From JAWVFM01 sp963739355 (GTDB lineage: Bacteria; Actinomycetota; Thermoleophilia; Solirubrobacterales; 70-9), in assembly GCA_963739355.1 (NCBI GenBank), contig CAVUAD010000005.1:186001-250000 (forward strand): 64,000 bases of DNA. The letters run 5' to 3'. Under the pieces are notes generated by a model. The model saw nothing but the letters and a program-made list of their open reading frames with translations. It did not search any database and was not told the DNA's origin. The number at the start of each line of letters is the position of its first letter. Within the stretch, counting starts at the first letter, position 1. Of this stretch, positions 7,187 to 16,456 are shown in pieces. Both the position numbers and the translations under genes were made by a program.

Positions 7187-9544
7187 TTGCTCATCGCCTG
7201 GATCGCCTTCCCCGTCGCACTGGGCTTGGTCGTGCTCGGGCTCGGGCTCCTAGTGGGCCGGATCTCGGGGACGCGCGTTCCCGGGGCACTGCTCGCGCCG
7301 CTCGGCTTCGCCGCGCTGGTGGTGGCCGGCGAGTTCACCACCAGCGCCGCGTCAACGGCGAAGCTGACGGTGCCGGCCGTCCTGGCCCTCGCGGTCGCCG
7401 GTTTCGTCGTGGGGCGACCGTGGCGGGACCGGCGCCCGGACGGCTGGGCGATCGGCTGCGCCCTGGGGGTATTCGCGGTCTTCGCCGCCCCGATCGTCCT
7501 CTCGGGCGAGCCGACCTTCGGTGGCTTCATCAAGCTGGACGACACGGCGACCTGGTTCGCCCTGACGGACCGGGTGATGTCGCACGGCCACAGCCTCGCC
7601 GGCCTGCCGCCGTCCACCTACGAGGCGACGCTTGCCTTCAACCTCGGAGCGGGCTACCCGATCGGCGTCTTCATCCCCTTCGGCGTCGGAGCAAAGCTGG
7701 TCGGCCAGGACGTCTCGGTGGTCTTCCAGCCATACCTGGCGTTCCTCGCCGCGCTGCTCGCGCTCTCGCTGTACGCACTGACGGAGCGCGCCCTCGCGTC
7801 GCGGGCGGTCCGGGCTGCGGTCGGGTTCCTCGCGGCGCAGTCGGCGCTGCTCTACGGCTACTCGCTGTGGGGCGGCGTCAAGGAACTGGCCATCGCGGCG
7901 CTCCTGCCGCCGGCCGCCGCGACTCTCATGCCCTTCCTGGGCGACCGCGCTCCCACGCCGCGAGCCCTGGTGTCGGTTGCGGTGGTTGCGGCCGCGATGC
8001 TCGGCGTGGCGAGTGGCGCCGGCGGGATCATCTGGCTCGGGCCGCTGCTGCTTGTTGCCGCCGCCCTCATCGTCCGGCGCGCCGGCCCCGCAGCGGCGGC
8101 GCCGGCCGCCGGCGCCTTCCTGGCGTTGACGGCGTCGATCTCGGTTCCCTGGCTCCTGGCCAGCGGCTTCGTCCCGCCGACCTCCTCGCCACTCACGAGC
8201 GGAACGGCGCTCGGCAACCTCATCCACCCGCTCAACGTCCTCCAGGTGGCGGGCATCTGGCCATCCGGCGACTTCAGGGTCTCGCCGCACCACGCGGTGA
8301 TCACCGCGGCCCTGGTCGTGGCGGCCGCCGGGGCGGCGGTCGGCGGCGTCGTCTGGCTCCTCCGCCTCGGCCGGGACGCGGCCGCGACGTACGTGGTGGG
8401 GGCCGTCGTCGCAGGGCTTGGGATCTTCATCGTCGGCTCTGCCTGGGTCGGGGGCAAGGCGCTGTCGAGCGTTTCGCCGGCGGTCCTCTTTGCGGCGCTG
8501 TGCTTCGCTGGGCTCATGTTCGAGCACGGGGCACGTGGCCCCGCCGCGTTGCTCGCCGTGGCGCTTGGAGCCGGCGCTCTGTGGTCGAACGCGCTCGGCT
8601 ATCACGACGTCTCGCTGGCCCCCCGCGAACAGCTCGCGGAGCTGGAGTCGATCGGCCAGCGGATCGCCGGGCAGGGGCCGACGCTGATGACCGAGTACGA
8701 GCCCTACGGCGCGCGGCACTTCCTGCGCGACGCCACGCCCGAGGGCGACTCGGAGCTGCGCCGGCGTGTGGACCCGCTTCGCGACGGCCACACGGTGCCC
8801 AAGGGGGGCTACGCGGACATCGACCGGCTCGAGCTCAGCGCGGTCATGCAGTACCGGACGCTGGTCCTGCGCCGCTCGCCGGTCGAGAGCCGGCCGCCGT
8901 CGCCCTACGCGCTGACGACGAGCGGCGAGAGCTACCAGGTCTGGCAGCGCAGGCCGGATGCCCAGGCGCCGCTCGAGCACCTCTCGCTCGGCAGTGCCAT
9001 GGCGCCGGCCGCCAAGCCGCGCTGCTCGGCGGTCCAGGCCATGGCGCGACTTCACGGAGTGGCGCGAATGGCATACGTCGCACGCCGGAACCCCCTTGTC
9101 ATGGGGCTTGACCGCAATGGCCTTCCAGCCGGCTGGGAGCCCGCCGGCGGAGGCTCGGTCCTGCCCGGGGCATCGGGGGTGGTGACCGTGCCGGTGACGA
9201 TGCCGCGGGCGGGCCGCTATGCCGTTTGGGTTGGCGGCTCGTTCCGTGGCCGGATGAGCGCATCGGTGGATGGCGAGGACGTCGGGTCGGCGGACGACCA
9301 GCTGAACAACACCGGCCAGTACACGGAGCTCGGAGCGCGGCGCCTCACACCCGGAAGACACCGGGTCACCCTGAGCTACTCGAGCGGCGGCTGGGACCCG
9401 GGCGCGGGCGGTCCGCCGTTCCCGGTCGGCCCACTCGTTGTCGCCCCGGCGCGCACCGCCGCTGCCGTCAGCCACGTGCGGCCGGCGAAGGCCCGATCGC
9501 TCTGCGGGCGAAACCTCGACTGGGTCGAGGCGCTGCCGGACTGA
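7187..9544 (+). CDS. Large polytopic membrane protein with exported C-terminal beta domain
   Basis: 785 residues from TTG 7187. Roughly the first 480 residues are about a dozen hydrophobic segments, with an extracytoplasmic loop after the fifth. The remaining 300 residues are soluble and end in a beta-sandwich-like segment (AGRYAVWVGGSFRGRMSASVDGEDVG...LTPGRHRVTLSYSSGG) that resembles carbohydrate-binding or jelly-roll modules. This layout recalls GT-C type lipid-linked glycosyltransferases and actinobacterial arabinosyltransferase-like proteins. I do not see a clear catalytic DD/DE motif that proves it. It could modify cell-surface glycans; the family is not recognised with certainty. Two 69-base-scale spacers isolate it from its neighbours. 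Confidence 0.7.
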   Translation: MLIAWIAFPVALGLVVLGLGLLVGRISGTRVPGALLAPLGFAALVVAGEFTTSAASTAKLTVPAVLALAVAGFVVGRPWRDRRPDGWAIGCALGVFAVFAAPIVLSGEPTFGGFIKLDDTATWFALTDRVMSHGHSLAGLPPSTYEATLAFNLGAGYPIGVFIPFGVGAKLVGQDVSVVFQPYLAFLAALLALSLYALTERALASRAVRAAVGFLAAQSALLYGYSLWGGVKELAIAALLPPAAATLMPFLGDRAPTPRALVSVAVVAAAMLGVASGAGGIIWLGPLLLVAAALIVRRAGPAAAAPAAGAFLALTASISVPWLLASGFVPPTSSPLTSGTALGNLIHPLNVLQVAGIWPSGDFRVSPHHAVITAALVVAAAGAAVGGVVWLLRLGRDAAATYVVGAVVAGLGIFIVGSAWVGGKALSSVSPAVLFAALCFAGLMFEHGARGPAALLAVALGAGALWSNALGYHDVSLAPREQLAELESIGQRIAGQGPTLMTEYEPYGARHFLRDATPEGDSELRRRVDPLRDGHTVPKGGYADIDRLELSAVMQYRTLVLRRSPVESRPPSPYALTTSGESYQVWQRRPDAQAPLEHLSLGSAMAPAAKPRCSAVQAMARLHGVARMAYVARRNPLVMGLDRNGLPAGWEPAGGGSVLPGASGVVTVPVTMPRAGRYAVWVGGSFRGRMSASVDGEDVGSADDQLNNTGQYTELGARRLTPGRHRVTLSYSSGGWDPGAGGPPFPVGPLVVAPARTAAAVSHVRPAKARSLCGRNLDWVEALPD

Positions 9545-9574
9545 GAACCGCCCGGGCTTGGAGCGCGCAGGCGC

Positions 9575-11167
9575 CTACTTGCGGACGAGCTTCACCTTTT
9601 CGGACTTCTTCCTGGGATCGCCGCCGGTCGGGGTGAAGGTGACCTTCACCTTGACCGAGACCCTGCCGTGCTTCTTCAGTCGGTGCTTGGCCTTGCCCTT
9701 CGCCTTCACCACCAGCTTGGTGGTGCCCGCGTGGCTGGAGTCGGCGCTGTCCGCCTTTACGCCCGTGCCGGCGAGCGCCAGCTTGCCCGGGCCGGGGATC
9801 GTTACCCGCAGCTTCGCGGTGCCCTTGCTCTTGTTCAGATCCGGGTCGCCGATCTTGAACGAGTTCGGAGGCTTCTTGATCGTCACGGTCGGCGCTGCGG
9901 CCTGGACCGAGAGACCGGTGCTGTTGGTGACCACGGCAAACGGGTGATAGGTGCCGGGCGCGGAGTACGCGTGCGTGGTCGTCCCCGCGCTCTTTGTGCC
10001 GCCGTCGCCGAAGTGCCAGACGATCGAGGCGATCGAGCCGCCCTCGGTGTCAGTCCCGGAGGCGGTGAAGCTGAGGGATTGACCGGGGGTGCCCAAGCTA
10101 GGGCCGCTTGCCGTGCCGGTGAGGCCGTAACGCTGCTCGCAGGCGCTGACCGCGTTGCTCCAGTCCCTCTGGAGGATGTAGTGGGAACCGTTGATGGTCT
10201 GGTTGAAGCCGTCGATGCCGGCGGTGCCGCCAAGGAGCGGCCCGTAGTCGTCCGCGGTGTTGCGGCACTGGTCGGCGCCCTCGTTGCTGTTGTCGGTGTT
10301 CCACCAGCCGGTCAGCAACGGGTCCTCCCTGGCCTCGTTGGACTCGTGGCTCAGCGAGGACAGCTGATCGTCGACCGGGCCGTTAGAGGTTCCGTTCGGG
10401 TAGTTGCCGCTGCCGCAATGCGCCGGGTCGCGGGGCGTGAACGACTCGTTCGCGTAGATCGTCTCGGTGCCGCTGGCCGACGTGTCCGAGTGGTACGCGC
10501 AGAACTCCCGGTCGAAGCAGCTCGTGCCGACGCAGCTCCCAACGCTGTCGGGCAGGACCAAGAAGTAGATGTCCGAAAGCCCGCGCGGCAGGCTATGGCT
10601 GGTGATGAAGGCGTCCACCTCCGCCCGCAACTGGGTGTCGGTGAGGCACTTCGTGAAGGCCGCTCCGGCGAGGGGCGTGTAGAGCGAGCAGCCGCTGGTC
10701 GGGTATGCGTTTGCGTCGTCAAACGAGTCGGCGAAGGTGACCGAGTAGCGGGCCTGGGCAGTGGACGAGTCCGCGTACTGGCTGCCGACCGAGGTTGTGT
10801 TCGTGGGCCTGCCGGAGTCGGCCGCCAGATCCTGGAGGTACTTGACGACGGCAGCCTCGTAGCCGGACGGGTAGCTGAAGCCGGTTGGCGCCCAGAAGAT
10901 CGCGTGCTCGTGCATGGCGGGCATCACGGGGCCGCCGTGATATTCGAGGTTTGCGATCGCGTCCGTCCCGGACGGTGTCGTCGGCCGTTCCTGCCCGTTG
11001 AGCGGCATGTAGCCGAACTGCTTGCCGCTTGGGGTCTGGGCGACGACCGCGCTGGCCGGCGCCGCGGCGAGCGCCCCCATTGCGCACGTCGCAATCGTCG
11101 CGAGGACTGCGATCTGAGCCCTGCCCACCCTGGTCCTGGCATCCATGTCCGAAGCTTTGAGCCGCAT
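9575..11167 (-). CDS. Secreted PKD-domain protein with EXORDIUM/phosphate-induced-like region
   Basis: 530 residues from ATG 11167 (MRLKASDMDA), selected because the signal peptide (AVLATIATCAMGALAAAPASA) follows at once; a longer in-frame extension upstream is not signal-like. The N-terminal 300 residues have GGPVMPAMHEHAIFWAPTGFSYPSGYEAAV, like the phosphate-induced/EXORDIUM region, and LSHESNEAREDP, a possible metal-ligand motif. A PKD domain follows (IVWHFGDGGTKSAGTTTHAYSAPGTY, about 385-440). The Lys-rich C-terminal beta domain (AKLRVTIPGPGKLALAGTGVK...KVKVTFTPTGG) is of a kind I associate with Solirubrobacterales exoproteins. Extracellular; substrate unknown. Confidence 0.8.
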   Translation of the reverse strand: MRLKASDMDARTRVGRAQIAVLATIATCAMGALAAAPASAVVAQTPSGKQFGYMPLNGQERPTTPSGTDAIANLEYHGGPVMPAMHEHAIFWAPTGFSYPSGYEAAVVKYLQDLAADSGRPTNTTSVGSQYADSSTAQARYSVTFADSFDDANAYPTSGCSLYTPLAGAAFTKCLTDTQLRAEVDAFITSHSLPRGLSDIYFLVLPDSVGSCVGTSCFDREFCAYHSDTSASGTETIYANESFTPRDPAHCGSGNYPNGTSNGPVDDQLSSLSHESNEAREDPLLTGWWNTDNSNEGADQCRNTADDYGPLLGGTAGIDGFNQTINGSHYILQRDWSNAVSACEQRYGLTGTASGPSLGTPGQSLSFTASGTDTEGGSIASIVWHFGDGGTKSAGTTTHAYSAPGTYHPFAVVTNSTGLSVQAAAPTVTIKKPPNSFKIGDPDLNKSKGTAKLRVTIPGPGKLALAGTGVKADSADSSHAGTTKLVVKAKGKAKHRLKKHGRVSVKVKVTFTPTGGDPRKKSEKVKLVRK

Positions 11168-11197
11168 CGTGTCGACCGCTCCCCTTGTTTGACGACC

Positions 11198-11235
11198 AAC
11201 CAGTGCCCACCCTATACAACCAGTGCCCACCCTAT
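11198..11235. repeat. Tandem direct repeat, two copies of an 18-base unit at 20-base period
   Basis: AACCAGTGCCCACCCTAT occurs at 11198-11215 and again at 11218-11235 with two bases between. It lies 31 bases upstream of the secreted PKD protein start (minus strand) and 130 upstream of transketolase. A pair of operator sites on one DNA face is possible; no known regulator motif is recognised. Confidence 0.75.
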
Positions 11236-11254
11236 CCGATGACCTGCTGCTCGC

Positions 11255-11269
11255 CCCGCAATTTGCGGG
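11255..11269. promoter_or_regulatory. Short perfect inverted repeat CCCGCAA-T-TTGCGGG
   Basis: Seven-base arms around one base, in the divergent intergenic region and about 100 bases upstream of the transketolase start. The size and symmetry fit a dimeric repressor site, but a small hairpin is equally possible. Confidence 0.4.
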
Positions 11270-11366
11270 CCCGCGAGGCCGGGTCGAAGGCGAGGTCATG
11301 TCCGGCGGCGCCCTTAGGTTCCTCGCCATGGGTGCAGAGGCGGCTATTGACGCTAACCTCGCCGCC

Positions 11367-12293
11367 GTGAGCCACCTGCGGCCAGTGCCCGATCCGCAGC
11401 CGCCGCGACGCGCCGGGGAGGCAGCGGAATCGACGCCGTCGACGGCGGAGCTCGAGCGCTGGGCGACCGTGCTGCGCGCAGAGTGCGTGCGGATGCTCGC
11501 CGTCGCAAAGTCCGGTCACCTGGACTCCTCGCTCTCGGCGGCAGACCTGGTGACCGCTCTCTACTACCGCGTCCTGCGCCACGACCCGGAGCGCCCCGAC
11601 TGGCCCGCCCGCGACCGCTTCGTCCTCTGCAAGGGGCACGCGGCTCCCATCCAGTACGCGGCGCTGGCCCACCACGGCTACTTCCCGCTCGAGGACCTGA
11701 TGGGGCTGCGCCGCATCGGCGCGCAGCTCCAGGGCCACCCGGACATGAACCGGACGCCCGGCATCGAGGTCTCCACGGGCTCGCTCGGCCAGGGACTTTC
11801 GATGTGCGTCGGCATCTGCCTCGCGCTGCGGCTCGACGACCTCGCGGACACCTCGCACGTCTTCGGGATCCTCTCCGACGGCGACTGCCAGGAGGGGCAG
11901 ACATGGGAGGCCGCGACCGCGGCCGCGCACTTCGGCGTGTCGAACCTCACCGCAATCGTCGACTACAACCACCTGCAGACCGACGGCACGACCGAGGAGG
12001 TCATGGACACCGGCGACGTGCGGGCGAAGTTCGAGTCGTTCGGCTGGGACGCCGTGGAGATCGACGGCCACGACATGGACGCAATCATCGAGGCGCTCGA
12101 GCGCAGCCGCGACCTCGACCGGCCGGCGGCCATCGTCGCGCAGACGAAGAAGGGCAGGGGTGTGTCCTTCATGGAGGGCCGCTTCGGCTTCCACGGCAAG
12201 CCGCCGACGCCCGAGCAGGCGGAGGAGGCGCTCTCCGAGCTGGAGGCGCGGCTGGACGAGCAGACGACGACGCTCGAGGAGGCGAAGTCCTGA
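11367..12293 (+). CDS. Transketolase, N-terminal (ThDP/pyrophosphate-binding) subunit
   Basis: 308 residues from GTG 11367; earlier in-frame starts give an extension without homology. The half-enzyme carries the thiamine diphosphate motif GDGDCQEGQTWEA...NLTAIVDYNHLQTDG (about 170-205) and substrate residues KSGHLDSSLSAAD and CKGHAAP. Together with the next gene it makes a split transketolase of the pentose phosphate pathway or a related ketol transfer (for example pentose synthesis or the aromatic precursor route). The stop overlaps the start of the second half gene (TGATG), so equimolar coupled translation is expected. Confidence 0.93.
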   Translation: MSHLRPVPDPQPPRRAGEAAESTPSTAELERWATVLRAECVRMLAVAKSGHLDSSLSAADLVTALYYRVLRHDPERPDWPARDRFVLCKGHAAPIQYAALAHHGYFPLEDLMGLRRIGAQLQGHPDMNRTPGIEVSTGSLGQGLSMCVGICLALRLDDLADTSHVFGILSDGDCQEGQTWEAATAAAHFGVSNLTAIVDYNHLQTDGTTEEVMDTGDVRAKFESFGWDAVEIDGHDMDAIIEALERSRDLDRPAAIVAQTKKGRGVSFMEGRFGFHGKPPTPEQAEEALSELEARLDEQTTTLEEAKS

Positions 12294-13288
12294 TGCCGCC
12301 CGAGGCCGCAACCGAGCCGGCCGCGACCCGCAACGGCTACGGCGACGCGCTGGTGGAGCTCGGCGAGCGCCATGAGGACGTCGTCGCCCTCGACGCCGAC
12401 CTGTCGGTGTCCACGCAGTCCGCAAAGTTCGGCAAGCGCTTTCCGGAGCGGTTCTTCAACTGCGGCGCCGCCGAGGCGAACATGATGTCGATGGCCACCG
12501 GCCTTGCCGCGACCGGCAAGCGCCCGTACTGCTCGACCTTCGCGATCTTCGCGACCGGGCGCGCCTACGACCAGGTGCGGCTCGGCATCGCCCACAACGA
12601 GCTTCCCGTCAAGATCGGCGCCTCGCACGGCGGCGTTTCCACCGGCGAGGACGGCGCCTCGCACCAGATGATCGAGGACATCGCGCTGATGCGGGTGATG
12701 CCCCGGATGCAGGTGATCGTCCCCGCCGACTACAACCAGGCCTACCGGGCGACGATCGAGTCGTACGAGTCGGACGCCCCCACCTACCTGCGGTTCGGCC
12801 GCCCGGCAACGCCGGTGGTCTACGACGGCATCCCGGACTCGCTCGGCGAGGGGGTCGACGTGCTGCGCGAGGGCAAGGACATCTCGCTGATCGCAACCGG
12901 CCACATGGTGTGGCGCGCGATGGAGGCGGCCGAGTCGCTCGAGCGCGAGGATGGCGTCGAGGCCGAGGTCCTGAACGTCGCGATCATCAAGCCGCTCCAC
13001 TCGGAGCCCATCCTCGAGTCGCTCTCGAAGACCGGGGTCGGCGTCACCGCGGAGGAGCACCGCGTCGTCGGCGGCCTGGCCGACGCGGTCCGCGCCGTCG
13101 CCGCGGAGCAGCACCCGGTCCCGATCTTCGCCGTCGGGATGGACAACGAGTTCGGCCTCTCCGGAACCGCCGAGGCCTGCATGGAGCACTTCGGCCTGAC
13201 CGCCAGCGGCATCGCCGACCGCGCTCGCGAGGCGCTGCTCCTCAAGCCGATCGTCTCCAGGCCGCCGATCTTCGGCCAGGAATGGTGA
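12293..13288 (+). CDS. Transketolase, C-terminal (pyrimidine-binding plus C-terminal domain) subunit
   Basis: 331 residues holding the pyrimidine-binding domain with the ThDP-activating Glu in FFNCGAAEANMMSMATGLA (about residues 52-70), GASHGGVSTGEDGASHQ (His ligands), and the C-terminal domain. It pairs with the preceding gene. DXS-like and pyruvate dehydrogenase E1-like alternatives are less likely because the N-terminal half has the transketolase type His/Lys residues. The gene ends TGATGAGGGTC, directly entering a palindromic repeat that probably terminates the unit. Confidence 0.93.
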   Translation: MPPEAATEPAATRNGYGDALVELGERHEDVVALDADLSVSTQSAKFGKRFPERFFNCGAAEANMMSMATGLAATGKRPYCSTFAIFATGRAYDQVRLGIAHNELPVKIGASHGGVSTGEDGASHQMIEDIALMRVMPRMQVIVPADYNQAYRATIESYESDAPTYLRFGRPATPVVYDGIPDSLGEGVDVLREGKDISLIATGHMVWRAMEAAESLEREDGVEAEVLNVAIIKPLHSEPILESLSKTGVGVTAEEHRVVGGLADAVRAVAAEQHPVPIFAVGMDNEFGLSGTAEACMEHFGLTASGIADRAREALLLKPIVSRPPIFGQEW

Positions 13289-13345
13289 TGAGGGTCTTTA
13301 GACCCGAAAGCAGCATGTGAGGACGGCGAAGCCGTCCGCAAGTGA
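13286..13345. repeat. Compound palindromic repeat after transketolase (copy 2)
   Basis: TGAGGGTCTTTAGACCCGAAAG followed by GAGGACGGCGAAGCCGTCC and GCAAGTGATTCA is, on the other strand, the same two hairpin modules as 1372-1482 in the same order. As in copy 1, the TGAGG end touches the stop of a gene read toward it. The repeat could serve as a terminator for the transketolase genes. Confidence 0.72.
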
Positions 13346-13479
13346 TTCAACGTCTGCCGCCAGTCCCTCTGCCACTGTCGTTGCACCGTTAGCGAATCAT
13401 TAGTGAATGCTCATGCAATTCGCTACCCTTCACTCTCCGTTGCGGGGCGGGGAACGGCCGTGACGGGTTAAATCGGACC

Positions 13480-13500
13480 TGCGGAGGAAAGGCCTCCGCA
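13480..13500 (+). promoter_or_regulatory. Leader hairpin before ftsE
   Basis: TGCGGAGG and CCTCCGCA form an 8-bp stem around a 5-base loop, ending 20 bases before the ftsE ATG. The left arm contains GGAGG, so the hairpin could hide or present a ribosome binding sequence. The rest of 13346-13479 shows no gene. Confidence 0.4.
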
Positions 13501-13520
13501 TCGAAGAACCACCGTCACGT

Positions 13521-14363
13521 ATGGCCATCTCGATCAAGCCCAAGAGTCGTCGCTCCGCTACTCGCGTCGAGCCCGCCACCGGCGAGCACCGGCCCGCCGC
13601 CGTGCGCCCGCCGGTCATCGAGCTCCGCGACGTCACCCAGGTCTACCCCGGAGGCCACGTCGGGCTCGACCACGTTTCGCTGTCGATCAACCGCGGTGAG
13701 TTCGCCTTCGTCGTCGGTCCAACGGGCTGCGGCAAGTCCACGCTGATCAAGGTCCTCATGCGCGAGGTCGACCCCGCAGGCGGCTCCGTGAAGATCGCCG
13801 GCCGCGACATCGCGAAGATGCACGCCAAGAAGGTACCGCTGCTGCGCCGCCGGATCGGCACGGTGTTCCAGGACTTCAAGCTTCTGCCCAACCGCTCCGT
13901 CTACGACAACGTCGCCTACGCGCTCCAGGTCACCGGCGGCACGCGCTCGGAGATCCGCCGCAAGGTTCCGGAGATCCTCCGCCTCGTCGGACTCCAGGCG
14001 AAGATCCACAACTACCCGGACGAGCTCTCCGGCGGCGAGCAGCAGCGCGTCTCCATTGCCCGCGCCTTCGTCAACCACCCGCCCCTTCTGCTCGCGGACG
14101 AGCCGACCGGAAACCTCGATCCGGACACGTCGATCGGGATCATGCAGCTTCTCTACCGGATCAACCGCACCGGCACGACGGTGATGGTGGTGACCCACGA
14201 CCGCGAGATGGTCGACAAGATGCGCCGCCGCGTGATCGCCCTCGAGGGCGGCCGCCTGGTCCGCGACCAGCACGGCGGCGGCTACAACGACGAGACGACG
14301 CGCGAGTTCGCCGCGCGCATGCGCGCCGAGATGGGCATCTACGACGCGGACCGGGACGCGTAG
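13521..14363 (+). CDS. ftsE: Cell division ATP-binding protein FtsE
   Basis: 280 residues, longer than the usual ~225 because of a 32-residue basic/Pro-rich N-terminal extension and a short C-terminal tail. Walker A GPTGCGKST (about 67-75), Q-loop FQDFKLLPN, signature LSGGEQQR (about 168-175), Walker B LLLADEPTGNLDP and the H-loop His in VVTHD are all present. FtsE drives FtsX to activate peptidoglycan hydrolases at the divisome. It is immediately followed by ftsX. In many actinobacteria prfB precedes ftsE; here it is absent and transketolase genes stand there instead. Confidence 0.96.
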   Translation: MAISIKPKSRRSATRVEPATGEHRPAAVRPPVIELRDVTQVYPGGHVGLDHVSLSINRGEFAFVVGPTGCGKSTLIKVLMREVDPAGGSVKIAGRDIAKMHAKKVPLLRRRIGTVFQDFKLLPNRSVYDNVAYALQVTGGTRSEIRRKVPEILRLVGLQAKIHNYPDELSGGEQQRVSIARAFVNHPPLLLADEPTGNLDPDTSIGIMQLLYRINRTGTTVMVVTHDREMVDKMRRRVIALEGGRLVRDQHGGGYNDETTREFAARMRAEMGIYDADRDA

Positions 14364-15278
14364 ATGCGCAAGATCCCCTTCTTCGTCCGCGAGGCGCTGC
14401 GAGCGCTTCGCCGCAACGCGGCCCCCAGCGTGGCCGCGATCGTCACGATCGTCGTCACGACGCTGCTGCTCGGCGTCCTGATCCCGGTGCTGCACGCCAG
14501 CGCCTCGAAGACCAGCGACGTGCGCTCGCAGATCGAGCTGCGCGTCTTCCTCTACGACGACGCTTCCCAGAACCAGATCGACACGCTGCAGAAGCGGCTC
14601 GGCAACCTTCCGCACGTCACCGGCGCCCAGTACGTCGGCAAGAAGAAGGCGCTCAACGTCCTCAAGGGGCGGCTCCAGGGTGGAAGCGACCTCGAGAAGT
14701 CGCTCAACCAGCTGAAGGGCAACCCGCTGCCGCGCTCCTTCAACGTGTCGATCGACGATCCGAACAACCTCGAGTCCGTCAAGCAGGAGATCTCGCCGCC
14801 CGGCCCGAACGGCAAGGCCAAGCCGATCAGCTCGATCATCCAGAGCGTGAACGACTCGAGTCAGGAGGCCAGCAAGATTCGCTCGGTCACGAGCGCGATC
14901 AAGATCGTGCTCGCCTTGATCGCCGCGCTGCTCCTGATCGCCTCGCTGATGCTGGTGGGCAACACGATCCGGCTCTCGATCTACGCGCGCCGCCGCGAGG
15001 TCGAGGTCATGAGGCTGGTCGGCGCAACCAACTGGTTCATTCGCTGGCCGTTCGTGCTGGAGGGGTTCATCGTCGGCCTGCTCGGCGCCGGCATCGCCGT
15101 CGGCATCCTCTGGGTCGGCAAGGTCACGATCCTCGACCCGCTTTCGGACAACTTCAGCCTCGTCGCTAACCTCCAGACCATGGGATTTGCTCCCCTCGTG
15201 GTCATTTTGGCGGGCGCGGCGATGGCGGTTTCCGCCCTCGGCAGCGGGGTTACGCTGCGCCGCTTCCTCCGAGTTTGA
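14364..15278 (+). CDS. ftsX: Cell division membrane protein FtsX
   Basis: 304 residues with the FtsX layout: N-terminal membrane segment (about 22-45), a large extracytoplasmic domain (about 46-175, including VRSQIELRVFLYDDA), then three membrane segments (about 180-300) with the conserved cytoplasmic YARRREVEVMRLVGATNWFIRWPFVLEG. It couples ATP hydrolysis by FtsE to a periplasmic/cell-wall hydrolase. The start abuts the ftsE stop and its own stop overlaps the TTG of the next gene, so the run is translated as one operon. Confidence 0.95.
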   Translation: MRKIPFFVREALRALRRNAAPSVAAIVTIVVTTLLLGVLIPVLHASASKTSDVRSQIELRVFLYDDASQNQIDTLQKRLGNLPHVTGAQYVGKKKALNVLKGRLQGGSDLEKSLNQLKGNPLPRSFNVSIDDPNNLESVKQEISPPGPNGKAKPISSIIQSVNDSSQEASKIRSVTSAIKIVLALIAALLLIASLMLVGNTIRLSIYARRREVEVMRLVGATNWFIRWPFVLEGFIVGLLGAGIAVGILWVGKVTILDPLSDNFSLVANLQTMGFAPLVVILAGAAMAVSALGSGVTLRRFLRV

Positions 15279-16456
15279 GCTCGCAGCGCACGCGCGGGTT
15301 CGTGCTCGGCCTGCTCGCCGGCGCGGCCCTCACGGCGGGCATCTACTTCCTCGCGCGGTCCGGTTTCGGCCCGTTCACGGGCGACGCGCAGACCCCCGCG
15401 GAGGAAGTCCAGCAGACGATCGAGGACAACTACTACCGGCCGGTCACCGGTGGCTACCTCGACCGCGCGTCGATCGACGGGATGCTCCTTGACCTGAAGA
15501 AGCGCTTCGGCGACAAGTACTCGCACTACCTCGACCCCAAGGTCTTCACCGCCTTCCAGTCCGCCACGAGCGGCCACTTCCAGGGCATCGGCCTCACCGT
15601 CGACGGCACCAAGCGCGGTCTGCGCGTGGTCTCGGTGATCCCGAACACGCCCGCGGAGAAGGCGGGCATCAAGCCGGACGACGAGATCACGGAGGCCGCA
15701 GGGAAGTCGCTCAAGGGGCTTTCGGCCGACGCGGCATCGAACATCATCAAGGGCGACCCGGGGACGCCGGTGACGCTCACGATCGTGCCCGCCGACGGCG
15801 GCAGGGCGCGCGAGCTCACCGTGAAGCGCGCGTCGGTCCGGCTGCCGGCCGTGCACGGCTACCTGAAGCACGCCGACGGCCAGAAGGTGGGCTACGTCCG
15901 CTACGTCACGTTCAGCGAGGGCTCCCACGGCGAGCTCGCCAGCACGGTCAAGCGGCTCGAGGGCAAGGGCGCCAAGGGGATCGTCATCGACATGCGTGGC
16001 AACGGCGGAGGCCTGCTCGACGAGGCTGTTCTCTCCGCCAGCCTGTTCCTCCACAAGGGACAGCTGGTGGTCTCCACCAAGAGCCGCACGCAGGGTCCGA
16101 AGAACTACGACGCGGTCGGTGGCACGCTGCCCAAGGTCCCGGTCGTCATGCTCATCGACCGCGATACGGCCTCGGCGGCGGAGATCCTCACCGCGGCCCT
16201 CCAGGACCACAACATCGCCACCGTCGTGGGCAGCCGCTCCTACGGAAAGGGCGTGTTCCAGGACGTCATCACGCTCGGCACCGGCGGCGCCTTGGACCTC
16301 ACGGTGGGCAGCTACTTCACCCCGGACGGCAAGTCCCTCTACCCCAAGGGCATCAAGCCGGACGTCTACGTCAAGGCGAAGGCGAACGAGGAGCACGACA
16401 AGGCCCTGAGGCGGGGCCTGGCCGTCCTCGGCGGCGAGCTCCAGAACTCGAAGTGA
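15275..16456 (+). CDS. ctpA: S41 family carboxy-terminal processing peptidase
   Basis: 393 residues: one N-terminal membrane anchor or signal (about 8-27), a PDZ domain (about 95-185, with GIGLTV and GIKPDDEI), and the S41 catalytic core. The catalytic Ser300 (DRDTASAAEIL) and Lys325 (SYGKGVFQ) are 25 apart, as in CtpA/Prc. The family trims C-termini of exported proteins, often cell-wall hydrolases, which suits the coupling to ftsEX. The TTG start overlaps the ftsX stop by 3 bases; the stop overlaps the next gene by 4. Confidence 0.93.
   Translation: MSSQRTRGFVLGLLAGAALTAGIYFLARSGFGPFTGDAQTPAEEVQQTIEDNYYRPVTGGYLDRASIDGMLLDLKKRFGDKYSHYLDPKVFTAFQSATSGHFQGIGLTVDGTKRGLRVVSVIPNTPAEKAGIKPDDEITEAAGKSLKGLSADAASNIIKGDPGTPVTLTIVPADGGRARELTVKRASVRLPAVHGYLKHADGQKVGYVRYVTFSEGSHGELASTVKRLEGKGAKGIVIDMRGNGGGLLDEAVLSASLFLHKGQLVVSTKSRTQGPKNYDAVGGTLPKVPVVMLIDRDTASAAEILTAALQDHNIATVVGSRSYGKGVFQDVITLGTGGALDLTVGSYFTPDGKSLYPKGIKPDVYVKAKANEEHDKALRRGLAVLGGELQNSK

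Noticed and set aside
7352..9475. Long minus-strand frame opposite the membrane protein
   Set aside because: Arg/Gly/Asp-rich translation without motifs; it is the antisense shadow of a clear membrane protein.
13289..13520. prfB with programmed frameshift upstream of ftsE
   Set aside because: No release-factor sequence is present; the region holds a repeat and a leader.
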